Position numbers and translations under genes: made by a program. Shown here one piece after another: positions 43,352 to 50,514 of a DNA stretch of 64,000 bases. Origin of the DNA: Acidobacteriota bacterium (GTDB lineage: Bacteria; Acidobacteriota; Terriglobia; Acidiferrales; UBA7541); contig JABCZG010000004.1 of assembly GCA_013289835.1 (NCBI GenBank), forward strand, positions 62,001 through 126,000. Direction: 5' to 3'. Position 1 is the first letter of the stretch. Each line of letters starts with the position of its first letter. The notes under the pieces were generated by a model, which was not told the DNA's origin, searched no databases, and worked only from the letters and a program-made list of their open reading frames with translations.

Positions 43352-44236
43352 GTGAAGAATCTGATCGTGAATGCGGATGACTTTGGGTGGACGGAAGGGG
43401 TCAACCGGGGCATCGTCGAGACGTTTCGCAATGGGATTGTGACCAGCACGTCGCTGCTGGCGAACGGTGCGGCCTTTGCGGACGCACTGGAGAAGGCAAG
43501 CTCCGCGCCGGGGCTGGGCGTGGGTGTGCATTTGAACTTGAGCGATGGCGCGCCGGTGGCGGATCGGGAGAGCGTGACGAGTTTGCTCAATGATGAGGGC
43601 GAGTTTGCGGGCGGGCCGGAGAGTTTGCTGCTGCGCCGGGCGCGGCGCGGGCTGCTGCTGGGCGAAGTGGAGCGTGAGTGGGAAGCGCAAATCGAGAAAG
43701 TGCGCGATGCGGGGATCGAGCCGACGCATCTGGACGGGCACAAACACGTGCACATGCTGCCGGGGCTGTTTGAGATTGCGCTGAAATTGGCCAAGCGGCA
43801 TGAGATTGGGGCGATTCGAATTGCGCATGAGGCTTCGAGCTTGCGCGCGGCGCTTTCGTCCGGGGAGAAACAGCGCGGCGCCGTGGTTCTGAAGCAGGGA
43901 GTGCAGGCGCGGGGACTGAAGCTGCTGGCGCGAGACGCGCGGGAGCAAGCTGAACGGGCGGGCATCGGTGCGGCGGATTATTTTTGCGGAATCGCGCAAA
44001 CCGGCGAACTGACCAAGGAAGGCGTGGCGCGCTTGCTGAAGAACCTGCCCGACGGAACGACCGAGCTGATGTGCCACCCAGGATACGTGGACGCGGCGCT
44101 GCTGAAAACGGCGACGCGGCTGCAGGATTCGCGGCGGACAGAACTGGAGATATTGACAGACACGGCGATTCGAAATCTTGTCGCATCGCAGGGGATTCGC
44201 CTGATAGACTATGGTTTCATAACCCAGGAAGCGTAA
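43352..44236 (+). CDS. ChbG/HpnK-family (YdjC-like) carbohydrate deacetylase
   Basis: 294 residues, GTG start. Metal-binding motifs of the family are intact: NADDFGWTEGVNRGI at the N terminus, GVGVHLNLSDG, and THLDGHKHVHMLPG. The late TELMCHPGY block is also conserved. Acts on N-acetyl groups of sugars; HpnK members are linked to hopanoid loci, and a squalene-hopene cyclase gene exists at the window's left end but is not adjacent. Its TAA is directly followed by the ATG of the glycosyltransferase. Confidence 0.88.
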   Translation: MKNLIVNADDFGWTEGVNRGIVETFRNGIVTSTSLLANGAAFADALEKASSAPGLGVGVHLNLSDGAPVADRESVTSLLNDEGEFAGGPESLLLRRARRGLLLGEVEREWEAQIEKVRDAGIEPTHLDGHKHVHMLPGLFEIALKLAKRHEIGAIRIAHEASSLRAALSSGEKQRGAVVLKQGVQARGLKLLARDAREQAERAGIGAADYFCGIAQTGELTKEGVARLLKNLPDGTTELMCHPGYVDAALLKTATRLQDSRRTELEILTDTAIRNLVASQGIRLIDYGFITQEA

Positions 44237-45280
44237 ATGGCATCCGCGGAAGAAAGAATGAAGGGCGATTCGCTCATTCAGTATTCGATTGTCGTTCCGT
44301 TCTTCAACGAACAGGAAAACATCCCACCTTTGTACATGAAACTGACGGAAGTGATGGACGGCATTGGCGAGCCATTCGAACTGGTGTTTGTGGATGACGG
44401 CAGCAAAGACAATACGTTCAAGGTGCTTTCGGATATTTACGAGCATGATGGCCGCGTGAACCTGGTGCGGCTGCGAAGAAATTTTGGGCAGACCGCGGCG
44501 CTGAAGGCGGGATTTGATTTCGCGCGCGGCGAAGTCATCATCTCGATGGACGGCGATTTGCAGCACGATCCCGACGAGATTCCCAAGTTTCTGGAAAAAA
44601 TCGCGGAAGGCTACGACCTGGTGAGCGGCTGGCGGCATCAGCGCAAGGATCACTGGCTGATGCGGCAGATTCCTAGCCGCACGGCGAATTGGATGATGGC
44701 GAAGCTTTCGGGGATCGAGCTGCACGATTTCGGGACGACGTTCAAGGCTTACCGGCGGGAAATTATTCAGGAAATTCCGCTGTACGGCGAGCTGCACCGG
44801 TTTATTCCGGCGCTGGCGAGTTCGACGGGGGCGAAAATTGCGGAAGTGCCCATCGAGAATCTGGAGCGGAAAAGCGGGAAGTCCAATTATGGAATTGGGC
44901 GGACGATTCGCGTATTTCTGGATTTGATCATTGTGAAGTTTTTGCTGGATTACTCGACGCGGCCGCTGCAGTTTTTTGGGTTGTTGGGGATGGGCGGGGC
45001 TGGGATTGGATCGCTGCTGGCGGTTTTCCTGGCGTATGAGAAGTTTTTCCATCATGAAGCCATCATGACGGAGCACGGGCCGTTGATGCTGCTTTCCGTG
45101 GCGCTGTTCGTTAGCGGCGTGCAGTTCATTTCCATGGGATTGCTCGGAGAAATCATTGCGCGAACGTATTATGAATCGCAGAACAAGCCGATCTACGCGC
45201 TGCGCGAAGTAAAGAGCCACCGCAAAGAGATGGGCGATTCGACGGAATCTACGCGACCGTCCGGCAACCCTGAGCGATAA
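44237..45280 (+). CDS. GT2-family polyprenyl-phosphate glycosyltransferase (DPM1/GtrB-like)
   Basis: 347 residues. The GT-A catalytic domain has YSIVVPFFNEQENI, VFVDDGSKDNT, ARGEVIISMDGDLQHDPDEIP (the DxD-type metal site) and SGKSNYGIGRTIRVFLDL. Two C-terminal transmembrane helices follow (LQFFGLLGMGGAGIGSLLAVFLAY and LLSVALFVSGVQFISMGLLG). Predicted to load a sugar onto undecaprenyl phosphate. Zero-base junction with the deacetylase suggests one pathway for a lipid-linked glycan. Confidence 0.9.
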   Translation: MASAEERMKGDSLIQYSIVVPFFNEQENIPPLYMKLTEVMDGIGEPFELVFVDDGSKDNTFKVLSDIYEHDGRVNLVRLRRNFGQTAALKAGFDFARGEVIISMDGDLQHDPDEIPKFLEKIAEGYDLVSGWRHQRKDHWLMRQIPSRTANWMMAKLSGIELHDFGTTFKAYRREIIQEIPLYGELHRFIPALASSTGAKIAEVPIENLERKSGKSNYGIGRTIRVFLDLIIVKFLLDYSTRPLQFFGLLGMGGAGIGSLLAVFLAYEKFFHHEAIMTEHGPLMLLSVALFVSGVQFISMGLLGEIIARTYYESQNKPIYALREVKSHRKEMGDSTESTRPSGNPER

Positions 45281-45310
45281 TCCAGTAAACTTTTTGTCTT
45301 TTTTCGCGGC

Positions 45311-45817
45311 TTAGCTCTGGTGTGCGATTTTGCGGTATTCGCCGCGGTAGAAAAGCAGCGGCTCGCCTTCGGATATTTCCGCGGATTCCACTTCACCGAC
45401 AAAAATGGTGTGATCGCCGGTAATGTAGGAGGCCACGACGCTGCAAGGGAGGCGCAGCAGCGTGTCTTCCAGAAGCGGAACGCCGGCGTGCTTCCAGTCG
45501 TAGCGAATGGAGAGGCGCTCCTCGGCTTCTGCGCTTTGGTCGCCTTTGGCGAAGTATTCTGAGATGGCTTCCTGGCCTTGTTTCAAAACGCTGACGCCGA
45601 AGCGGCGTTTTTTTTCGAGGAGAGGAAGGAGTTTGGCGCGCTGGTCCACGCACACGAGGATGAGCATGGGCTCGAGCGAGACGGAGGTGAACGAATTAGC
45701 GGTCATGCCGTGGACCAGGCCGGGCGCGCGCTCGACGGTGACCACGGTTACTCCCGTCGAGAAATGGCCAAGCGCTTTGCGAAATTGCAGGGTGGTGAGT
45801 GGAGGAGTGGTGATCAT
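45311..45817 (-). CDS. Flavin reductase-domain protein (FMN-binding split barrel)
   Basis: 168 residues. HFSTGVTVVTV and GMTANSFTSVSLEPMLILVCVD are the standard signature, and GDHTIFVGEVESAE is near the end. Reduces FMN/FAD with NAD(P)H, usually to feed a partner monooxygenase. ATG 45817 is preferred over a start 21 bases upstream. It sits next to the F420 reductase gene, divergently. Confidence 0.88.
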   Translation of the reverse strand: MITTPPLTTLQFRKALGHFSTGVTVVTVERAPGLVHGMTANSFTSVSLEPMLILVCVDQRAKLLPLLEKKRRFGVSVLKQGQEAISEYFAKGDQSAEAEERLSIRYDWKHAGVPLLEDTLLRLPCSVVASYITGDHTIFVGEVESAEISEGEPLLFYRGEYRKIAHQS

Positions 45818-45923
45818 CGAAGTTTTTGAAGATACCATACTGGGCGCCGCGAAAGCGACGCGGCGGGGGATTCGGCGCGTGTATGATCGGACGGCACGAA
45901 TAGCTTAGGACGGAGCGAAAAGC

Positions 45924-46601
45924 ATGGCGCGGAAGATTGCAATTTTGGGGGGAACGGGAGCGGAAGGCTCCGGGCTAGCGTACCGGCTGGCAAAAGCGGG
46001 AGAACACACTTTGATTGGTTCCCGCGACGTGGCGCGCGCCGAGGAGACTGCGAAGAAGTTGCGCGAACGCATTGGCGGCGCGGCGCAGATCGAGGGGATG
46101 GACAATTTGTCAGCGGCCACGGCGTGCGATGTCGCGGTGCTCACGATTCCCTTCTCCGGCGCGCCGGTGCTGCTGAAGCAGCTGAAGAGCGTGTGGAAGC
46201 CGGGGACAGTGGTGATTGATACGACCGTGCCGCTGGCCGCGTCGGTGGCCGGAGCGGCGACGCGCATGCTCGGCGTGTGGCAAGGATCCGCAGCGGAACA
46301 AACGCGCGAGCTCTTGCCGGCGGGAGTGAGCCTCGCCGCGGCGTTTCAGAACCTTGGAGCGGAACTGCTCGCTGGAGACGGGCCAGTGGAGTGCGACGTC
46401 CTGGTGTGCGGTGACGACGAAAAAGCCAAGCAGCTGGCGTCCGAATTAGTCGGCAAAATCCCCGGTGCGCGCGCCCTGAACGGCGGCAAGCTCGAGAACG
46501 CGCGCATTGTCGAATCGCTGACCGCGCTCCTGATCGGCCTGAATATCCGCTACAAAGTTCACGGTGCGGGAATCCGCTTCACCGGGCTTCCCCTGAAATG
46601 A
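45924..46601 (+). CDS. npdG: F420:NADP oxidoreductase (NADPH-dependent F420 reductase)
   Basis: 225 residues. Transfers hydride between NADPH and coenzyme F420. N-terminal Rossmann loop AILGGTGAEGSGLAYRLAKAG, then GSRDVARAEETA, VLTIPFSGAP, and the C-terminal LENARIVESLTALLIGLNIRYKVHGAGIRFTGLP that is diagnostic of the family. Heads the window's F420 gene region; cofD, cofG and cofE follow on the other strand. Confidence 0.9.
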   Translation: MARKIAILGGTGAEGSGLAYRLAKAGEHTLIGSRDVARAEETAKKLRERIGGAAQIEGMDNLSAATACDVAVLTIPFSGAPVLLKQLKSVWKPGTVVIDTTVPLAASVAGAATRMLGVWQGSAAEQTRELLPAGVSLAAAFQNLGAELLAGDGPVECDVLVCGDDEKAKQLASELVGKIPGARALNGGKLENARIVESLTALLIGLNIRYKVHGAGIRFTGLPLK

Positions 46602-46687
46602 CGATCTTTCTTTCCGCCTAATATAGCTTCGTTGTTACTTGCTTTGATGCCTGTTTGAAGGTAGAAGTGTGCGAGAGCTATCTACAT

Positions 46688-47239
46688 ATGGCCGAAATCA
46701 CAATTCGTATTTCGGATAGAGTATTGAAGATTGCTGGTATTCTTCTGGCCGCTGTGCTTCTAGCTTGGGTGTGGCCGTATTTATGGGCTTCAGGAATTTT
46801 CGTTCCAAAGTATCGGTTGTTCGTCTATGTTCCAGAAGCTTCCGGTTTGGGCGTAGGTGCCCCAGTCAGGCTCGATGGCGTTCCCGTCGGCTCCATTGCT
46901 GCGATTAAACCTGCCGAATTATCGGCAAGCCCTGAGCGAAGGATTCAGTTAACTTTGCGCATCGACAGGAGCTACCAGGACGCGATCCGTAGTGACTCGG
47001 TTGCAACTGTGATTTCTGAAGGCCTTCTGGGAAGCCGCTATGTAGCGATAGTTCGGGGATTCAGAGGATCCGTGATAAGCGCTAACGGCGAGATTCCATC
47101 GGCTCCGACTCTAGAAGTGACATTCAAAGATTTTACAGATTCTCTAGGGAAAGTGCTGGACTGCTTGCAGGCTGAAAAAAAGTCCCCGGAAAATAAAACC
47201 CAGGGTACTCCAGAAACGCCGTCCAAAAATCAACGTTAA
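46688..47239 (+). CDS. MCE/MlaD-domain protein
   Basis: 183 residues. One N-terminal transmembrane helix (LKIAGILLAAVLLAWVWPYLW) and one MCE domain (YRLFVYVPEASGLGVGAPVRLDGVPVGSIAAI ... SDSVATVISEGLLGSRYVAIV). MlaD-type proteins shuttle lipids between membranes as oligomers. No ABC permease or ATPase partner gene lies nearby, and the codon use is visibly less GC-rich than its neighbours. Short C-terminal tail. ATG 46688 chosen. Confidence 0.82.
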   Translation: MAEITIRISDRVLKIAGILLAAVLLAWVWPYLWASGIFVPKYRLFVYVPEASGLGVGAPVRLDGVPVGSIAAIKPAELSASPERRIQLTLRIDRSYQDAIRSDSVATVISEGLLGSRYVAIVRGFRGSVISANGEIPSAPTLEVTFKDFTDSLGKVLDCLQAEKKSPENKTQGTPETPSKNQR

Positions 47240-47266
47240 ACAGACCGCTCTCAGTTCGGTTGCCCC

Positions 47267-48211
47267 TTAGACGGGAAAAGAAGAGGAGAGTAGGGCGCGG
47301 GCGAGTTTGCGCTTTTGCGCGAGCGTTTTCATCACGGTCGGAAAGACGGCGACTTTCATGTCGAGGGCGGTGATTGCAGAAGCTTGGGCTTTATCGGCGG
47401 GATCGATGATGAAGGTGGCGGTGAAGGGGGCGTAGAGTTTTGCTATGCCGATGGCGGTAGGTGCATGGCCGAGTTGGGCGAGCATTTTGTCGGAGGGGCC
47501 TTTGAGGGACTTGCCGGCGACGATGGGGCAGACGGCGAAGACTTTTTGCTTATGCGCTTGCAACTGCTCGCGGATGCCGGGGACGGCTAGGATTGGGCCG
47601 ATGCTGATCAGCGGATTGCTGGGGCAGATGATGATGCGATCGGCGCTGGCGATGGCTTCGAGGACTCCGGGCGCGGGCCTCGCGGACTCGACACCCACGA
47701 AGCGAATGCCACGCACTACCGGTTCGGCGCGGCGCTTGACGAGATATTCCTGAAAATGCAGTGCCCCTTCGTTCGAGTCGATGATGGTCGGGACGGGATC
47801 GTCGGACATCGGCAGGATGCGGGACTTCACTCCAAGCGCGATACGGATGGAATCGGCGGCCTGCGATAGGGTCTTTCCTTCGGCGAGCAGGGCGGTGCGA
47901 TGGATGTGGGTGGCCAGGTCGCGGTCGCCGAGATTGAACCAGTTGGCGCGGCCGTAGGCGGCGAGGCGCTTTAGGGCGTGGAAGGTTTCGTCGCGAAAAC
48001 CCCAGCCTTTCGCGGAATCGATGACGCCTGCCAGTGTGTACGTGACGATGTCGAGGTCGGGGGAGATTTTCAGGCCGTGGAGGATGATGTCGTCGCCGGT
48101 GTTGACGATGATGGTTAGGTCGCGCGGGTCCATTGTGCCGTAAAGGCCGAGGAGGAGTTTTGAGGCTCCTACTCCGCCGGCTAGGGCGGTGATTTTTCGG
48201 GGTGGTTTCAT
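47267..48211 (-). CDS. cofD: 2-phospho-L-lactate transferase-family enzyme (CofD/FbiA)
   Basis: 314 residues. Joins a phospholactyl or phosphoenolpyruvyl group to the deazaflavin FO in F420 synthesis. Family signatures: [80 protein letters not shown] 48211 gives the usual length. Together with cofG and cofE it forms a same-strand F420 set. Confidence 0.94.
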   Translation of the reverse strand: MKPPRKITALAGGVGASKLLLGLYGTMDPRDLTIIVNTGDDIILHGLKISPDLDIVTYTLAGVIDSAKGWGFRDETFHALKRLAAYGRANWFNLGDRDLATHIHRTALLAEGKTLSQAADSIRIALGVKSRILPMSDDPVPTIIDSNEGALHFQEYLVKRRAEPVVRGIRFVGVESARPAPGVLEAIASADRIIICPSNPLISIGPILAVPGIREQLQAHKQKVFAVCPIVAGKSLKGPSDKMLAQLGHAPTAIGIAKLYAPFTATFIIDPADKAQASAITALDMKVAVFPTVMKTLAQKRKLARALLSSSFPV

Positions 48212-48296
48212 TTTTTGCTTTACGGAATGTAGTTGCATGTAGGAAAAGCGGCAGCTGGGCTGCCGCACTCCACAGGGCCGGGCTGAGGCCCCGCCG

Positions 48297-49490
48297 CTAC
48301 GTTGCGCCTCCCTCGATGGATAAGACAGCAGCTGCGGCGCGCACTTGTGGGGAAAGAAAACCATTACGGCGGAGGAATTCGGGATAGAGCGCTAGGCGTT
48401 CGCGCAAGGTGAAGCCGCGCGACTCGGTTTCGGAGCGGAGGCGGGAAATTTGGGGCCAGGCGGCTTCGGGGTTGATGAAATCCTTGGTGACCGGGGAGAT
48501 GCCGCCCCAATCGTTGATGCCTGCATCGAGCAACCGAGGAAAATCGTTGTAGCTGAGATTGGGCGGGGCCTGGACGTTCATGTGCGGGCCGAGGATGAGG
48601 CGGGCCAGGGCGATGGTGCGCAGCATATCGTCGAGCGAAGGCTCGGGGTGCGCGGCCATGGGAATTTCGGGCTTGGCGCGAAAATTCTGGATGATGACTT
48701 CCTGGATGTGGCCGTAGGATTCGTGGAGCGTTCGAATGGCAAAGAGCGAGTCCACGCGCTCCTCCATTGTTTCGCCGATGCCGATCAGAATTCCCGTGGT
48801 GAACGCGATGGAGAGCTTCCCTGCTGCTTCGATCGTTCGCAGACGCAGTGCGGGCACTTTGTCTGGAGCGTTGGCGTGCGGCAGGCCATTGCGCATCAGG
48901 CGCGCGCTGACGTTTTCGAGCATCAAGCCTACGCTGGCGTTTGAATCCTTCAAGCGCTCAAGGGCGGGGCGGTCCATGACGCCGGGATTGGCGTGTGGAA
49001 GCAGGCCGGTTTTTTCCAGGACGAGCTCGCACATGGCGGCGAGATAGTCGAGCGTGCGCGTGAATCCTTGTTGGCGAAGGAATTCGCGGGCCTCGGGAAA
49101 GATGCGCTCGGGCTGGTCGCCCAGGCTGAAGAGCGCTTCTTTGCAGCCGGCGCGGCGGCCTTGTTCGGCGAGCGCGAGGACTTCGTCGGGGGTCATGAAG
49201 TGGGCACCGGGTTGGCCGGGGTCTTTGCGAAAGGTGCAGTAGCTGCAGTAATCGCGGCACAACGTCGTTAGCGGAATGAAAACCTTTTTCGAGAAGGTGA
49301 CGACGATTCCCTTCCCTCGGGCACGCAGCTTGGTGGCGGCGCTTAACAATTCCTGCAGAGGCGCATGCTCGGCCAGCAATAACGCCGCGGCTCGATCCAG
49401 CGTGAGGCCCTCGCGGGCGCGGGTTAGGGCATTCTCGACTTCGGGATTTGAGGAGGGAGGTGTGACGATTAGTTGCTGGCGCGCGTTCAT
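48297..49490 (-). CDS. cofG: 7,8-didemethyl-8-hydroxy-5-deazariboflavin synthase subunit CofG
   Basis: 397 residues. Radical SAM enzyme that, with CofH, makes the deazaflavin FO. The [4Fe-4S] motif is CRDYCSYC (C78, C82, C85). Other blocks: HANPGVMDRPALERLKDSNASVGLMLENVS, TGILIGIGETMEERVDSL, NDWGGISPVTKDFINPEAAWP. It is a stand-alone CofG, not the CofG-CofH fusion (FbiC) of actinobacteria. CofH is not in the window. Confidence 0.94.
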   Translation of the reverse strand: MNARQQLIVTPPSSNPEVENALTRAREGLTLDRAAALLLAEHAPLQELLSAATKLRARGKGIVVTFSKKVFIPLTTLCRDYCSYCTFRKDPGQPGAHFMTPDEVLALAEQGRRAGCKEALFSLGDQPERIFPEAREFLRQQGFTRTLDYLAAMCELVLEKTGLLPHANPGVMDRPALERLKDSNASVGLMLENVSARLMRNGLPHANAPDKVPALRLRTIEAAGKLSIAFTTGILIGIGETMEERVDSLFAIRTLHESYGHIQEVIIQNFRAKPEIPMAAHPEPSLDDMLRTIALARLILGPHMNVQAPPNLSYNDFPRLLDAGINDWGGISPVTKDFINPEAAWPQISRLRSETESRGFTLRERLALYPEFLRRNGFLSPQVRAAAAVLSIEGGAT

Positions 49491-49522
49491 GGGTTGAGTG
49501 GCAAAGAGTACAACGAAGAATT

Positions 49523-49580
49523 TAACACAGAGGGCACCCCGACAGGGTCGGGGTAGACTCCGGACACAGAGAGCGCAGAG
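49523..49580. repeat. Dispersed GC palindrome, copy 3, within a longer repeat
   Basis: CCCCGAC-AGG-GTCGGGG at 49537-49553, in the gap between cofG and cofE. Flanks (ACACAGAGGGC on the left, TCCGGACACAGAG on the right) match the 42222-42280 copy closely. Confidence 0.75.
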
Positions 49581-49589
49581 AGGAGAAGA

Positions 49590-50390
49590 CTAACGGAATA
49601 AATCTTCTGCGGCGGGGCGGATGATGCGGGCGGCCGGGTCTGATACGGGTTTGTAGCGGTAGCCGCGAATGAGTACGACGGGGGAGCCTTTGGATTTGTC
49701 CATGAGGAGGCCGGCGGCGGCGGCCAGTTCATCGGCGACGGCGAGGATGGTGGCGTTCAAGAGTTTTCCGTGGCGATCCGGGGTGCCGCGCAAATCGAGT
49801 AGCACAGGGACACCTGCCGCGCCGATGGCTACGTTTGTCAGTCCCAGACGCCAAGGGCGGCCGAAGGTATCGCTAATGATGACGGCCACGCGTTTCCCCG
49901 TGCGTTTGCGGAACGCAGTGGCAAGTTTTTTTGCGGAGCGGTCTGGATTTTTCGGGAGCAGCGTGACTATATCATCGCCGGGAACGTTTGAATGGTCCAC
50001 ACCGGCATTGGCGCAGACAAAGCCGTGGTGCGTCTCGGTGATGAGGACGTGATCGGTGCGGACGATGCGCCGCGATTGCTGCAGCACAACTTCCACGGCG
50101 CGAGGGTCTTTCTTCAACTGCTCGGCCAGGGCGAGCGCCTGCGGCGAAGGCGCTACGCTCGCGAGATCAACAAGCGCGCCTTCTGCCTTGGAAACAATTT
50201 TCTGCGCGATGACCAGTACGTCGCCGTTTTCAAAGCGGATGAAAGCTCGCCGCACCGCATCGGCGATTATTCTTACAAGATCATCGCCAGTTTGAATCTC
50301 GGGAATCCCCGGAAGCGAGAACAGTCGCAGCTCCGGCGCAGCCTTGGACTTGCCAGCTGCGGCAGAACGGGATGAAGTTCGTTTCGACAT
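49590..50390 (-). CDS. cofE: Coenzyme F420-0:L-glutamate ligase (CofE)
   Basis: 266 residues. Adds glutamates to F420-0 using GTP. FENGDVLVIAQKIVSKAEGALVDL, VLITETHHGFVCANAGVDHSNVPG, VAVIISDTFGRPWRLGLTNVAIG and RGYRYKP are family blocks. It ends after the ligase domain, with no C-terminal flavin-reductase domain of the FbiB type. Confidence 0.94.
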   Translation of the reverse strand: MSKRTSSRSAAAGKSKAAPELRLFSLPGIPEIQTGDDLVRIIADAVRRAFIRFENGDVLVIAQKIVSKAEGALVDLASVAPSPQALALAEQLKKDPRAVEVVLQQSRRIVRTDHVLITETHHGFVCANAGVDHSNVPGDDIVTLLPKNPDRSAKKLATAFRKRTGKRVAVIISDTFGRPWRLGLTNVAIGAAGVPVLLDLRGTPDRHGKLLNATILAVADELAAAAGLLMDKSKGSPVVLIRGYRYKPVSDPAARIIRPAAEDLFR

Positions 50391-50454
50391 AAGCGCAGAG
50401 AAGGAATCTTACGCGACACGCGAACTCCTTTCACCTGCGAAGATGCGCGGCTGA

Positions 50455-50489
50455 AAAAAAGAAGGGCGCTTGCACTGCAGCAAGCGCCC
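50455..50489 (-). terminator. Intrinsic terminator of the first FecR-domain gene
   Basis: A perfect 10-bp stem GGGCGCTTGC-ACTGCA-GCAAGCGCCC (50464-50489) with a run of A on the plus strand at 50455-50460, which is a T-run when read on the minus strand. About 25 bases beyond the stop at 50515. Confidence 0.9.
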
Positions 50490-50514
50490 CTCTGAGTTAA
50501 CGGCTGTAGATTGG

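Noticed and set aside
43271-45220. Open frame of about 650 codons on the minus strand
   Set aside because: It lies antisense to the well-supported deacetylase and glycosyltransferase genes; composition (Arg/Gln/His-rich, no domain) is that of a high-GC shadow frame.
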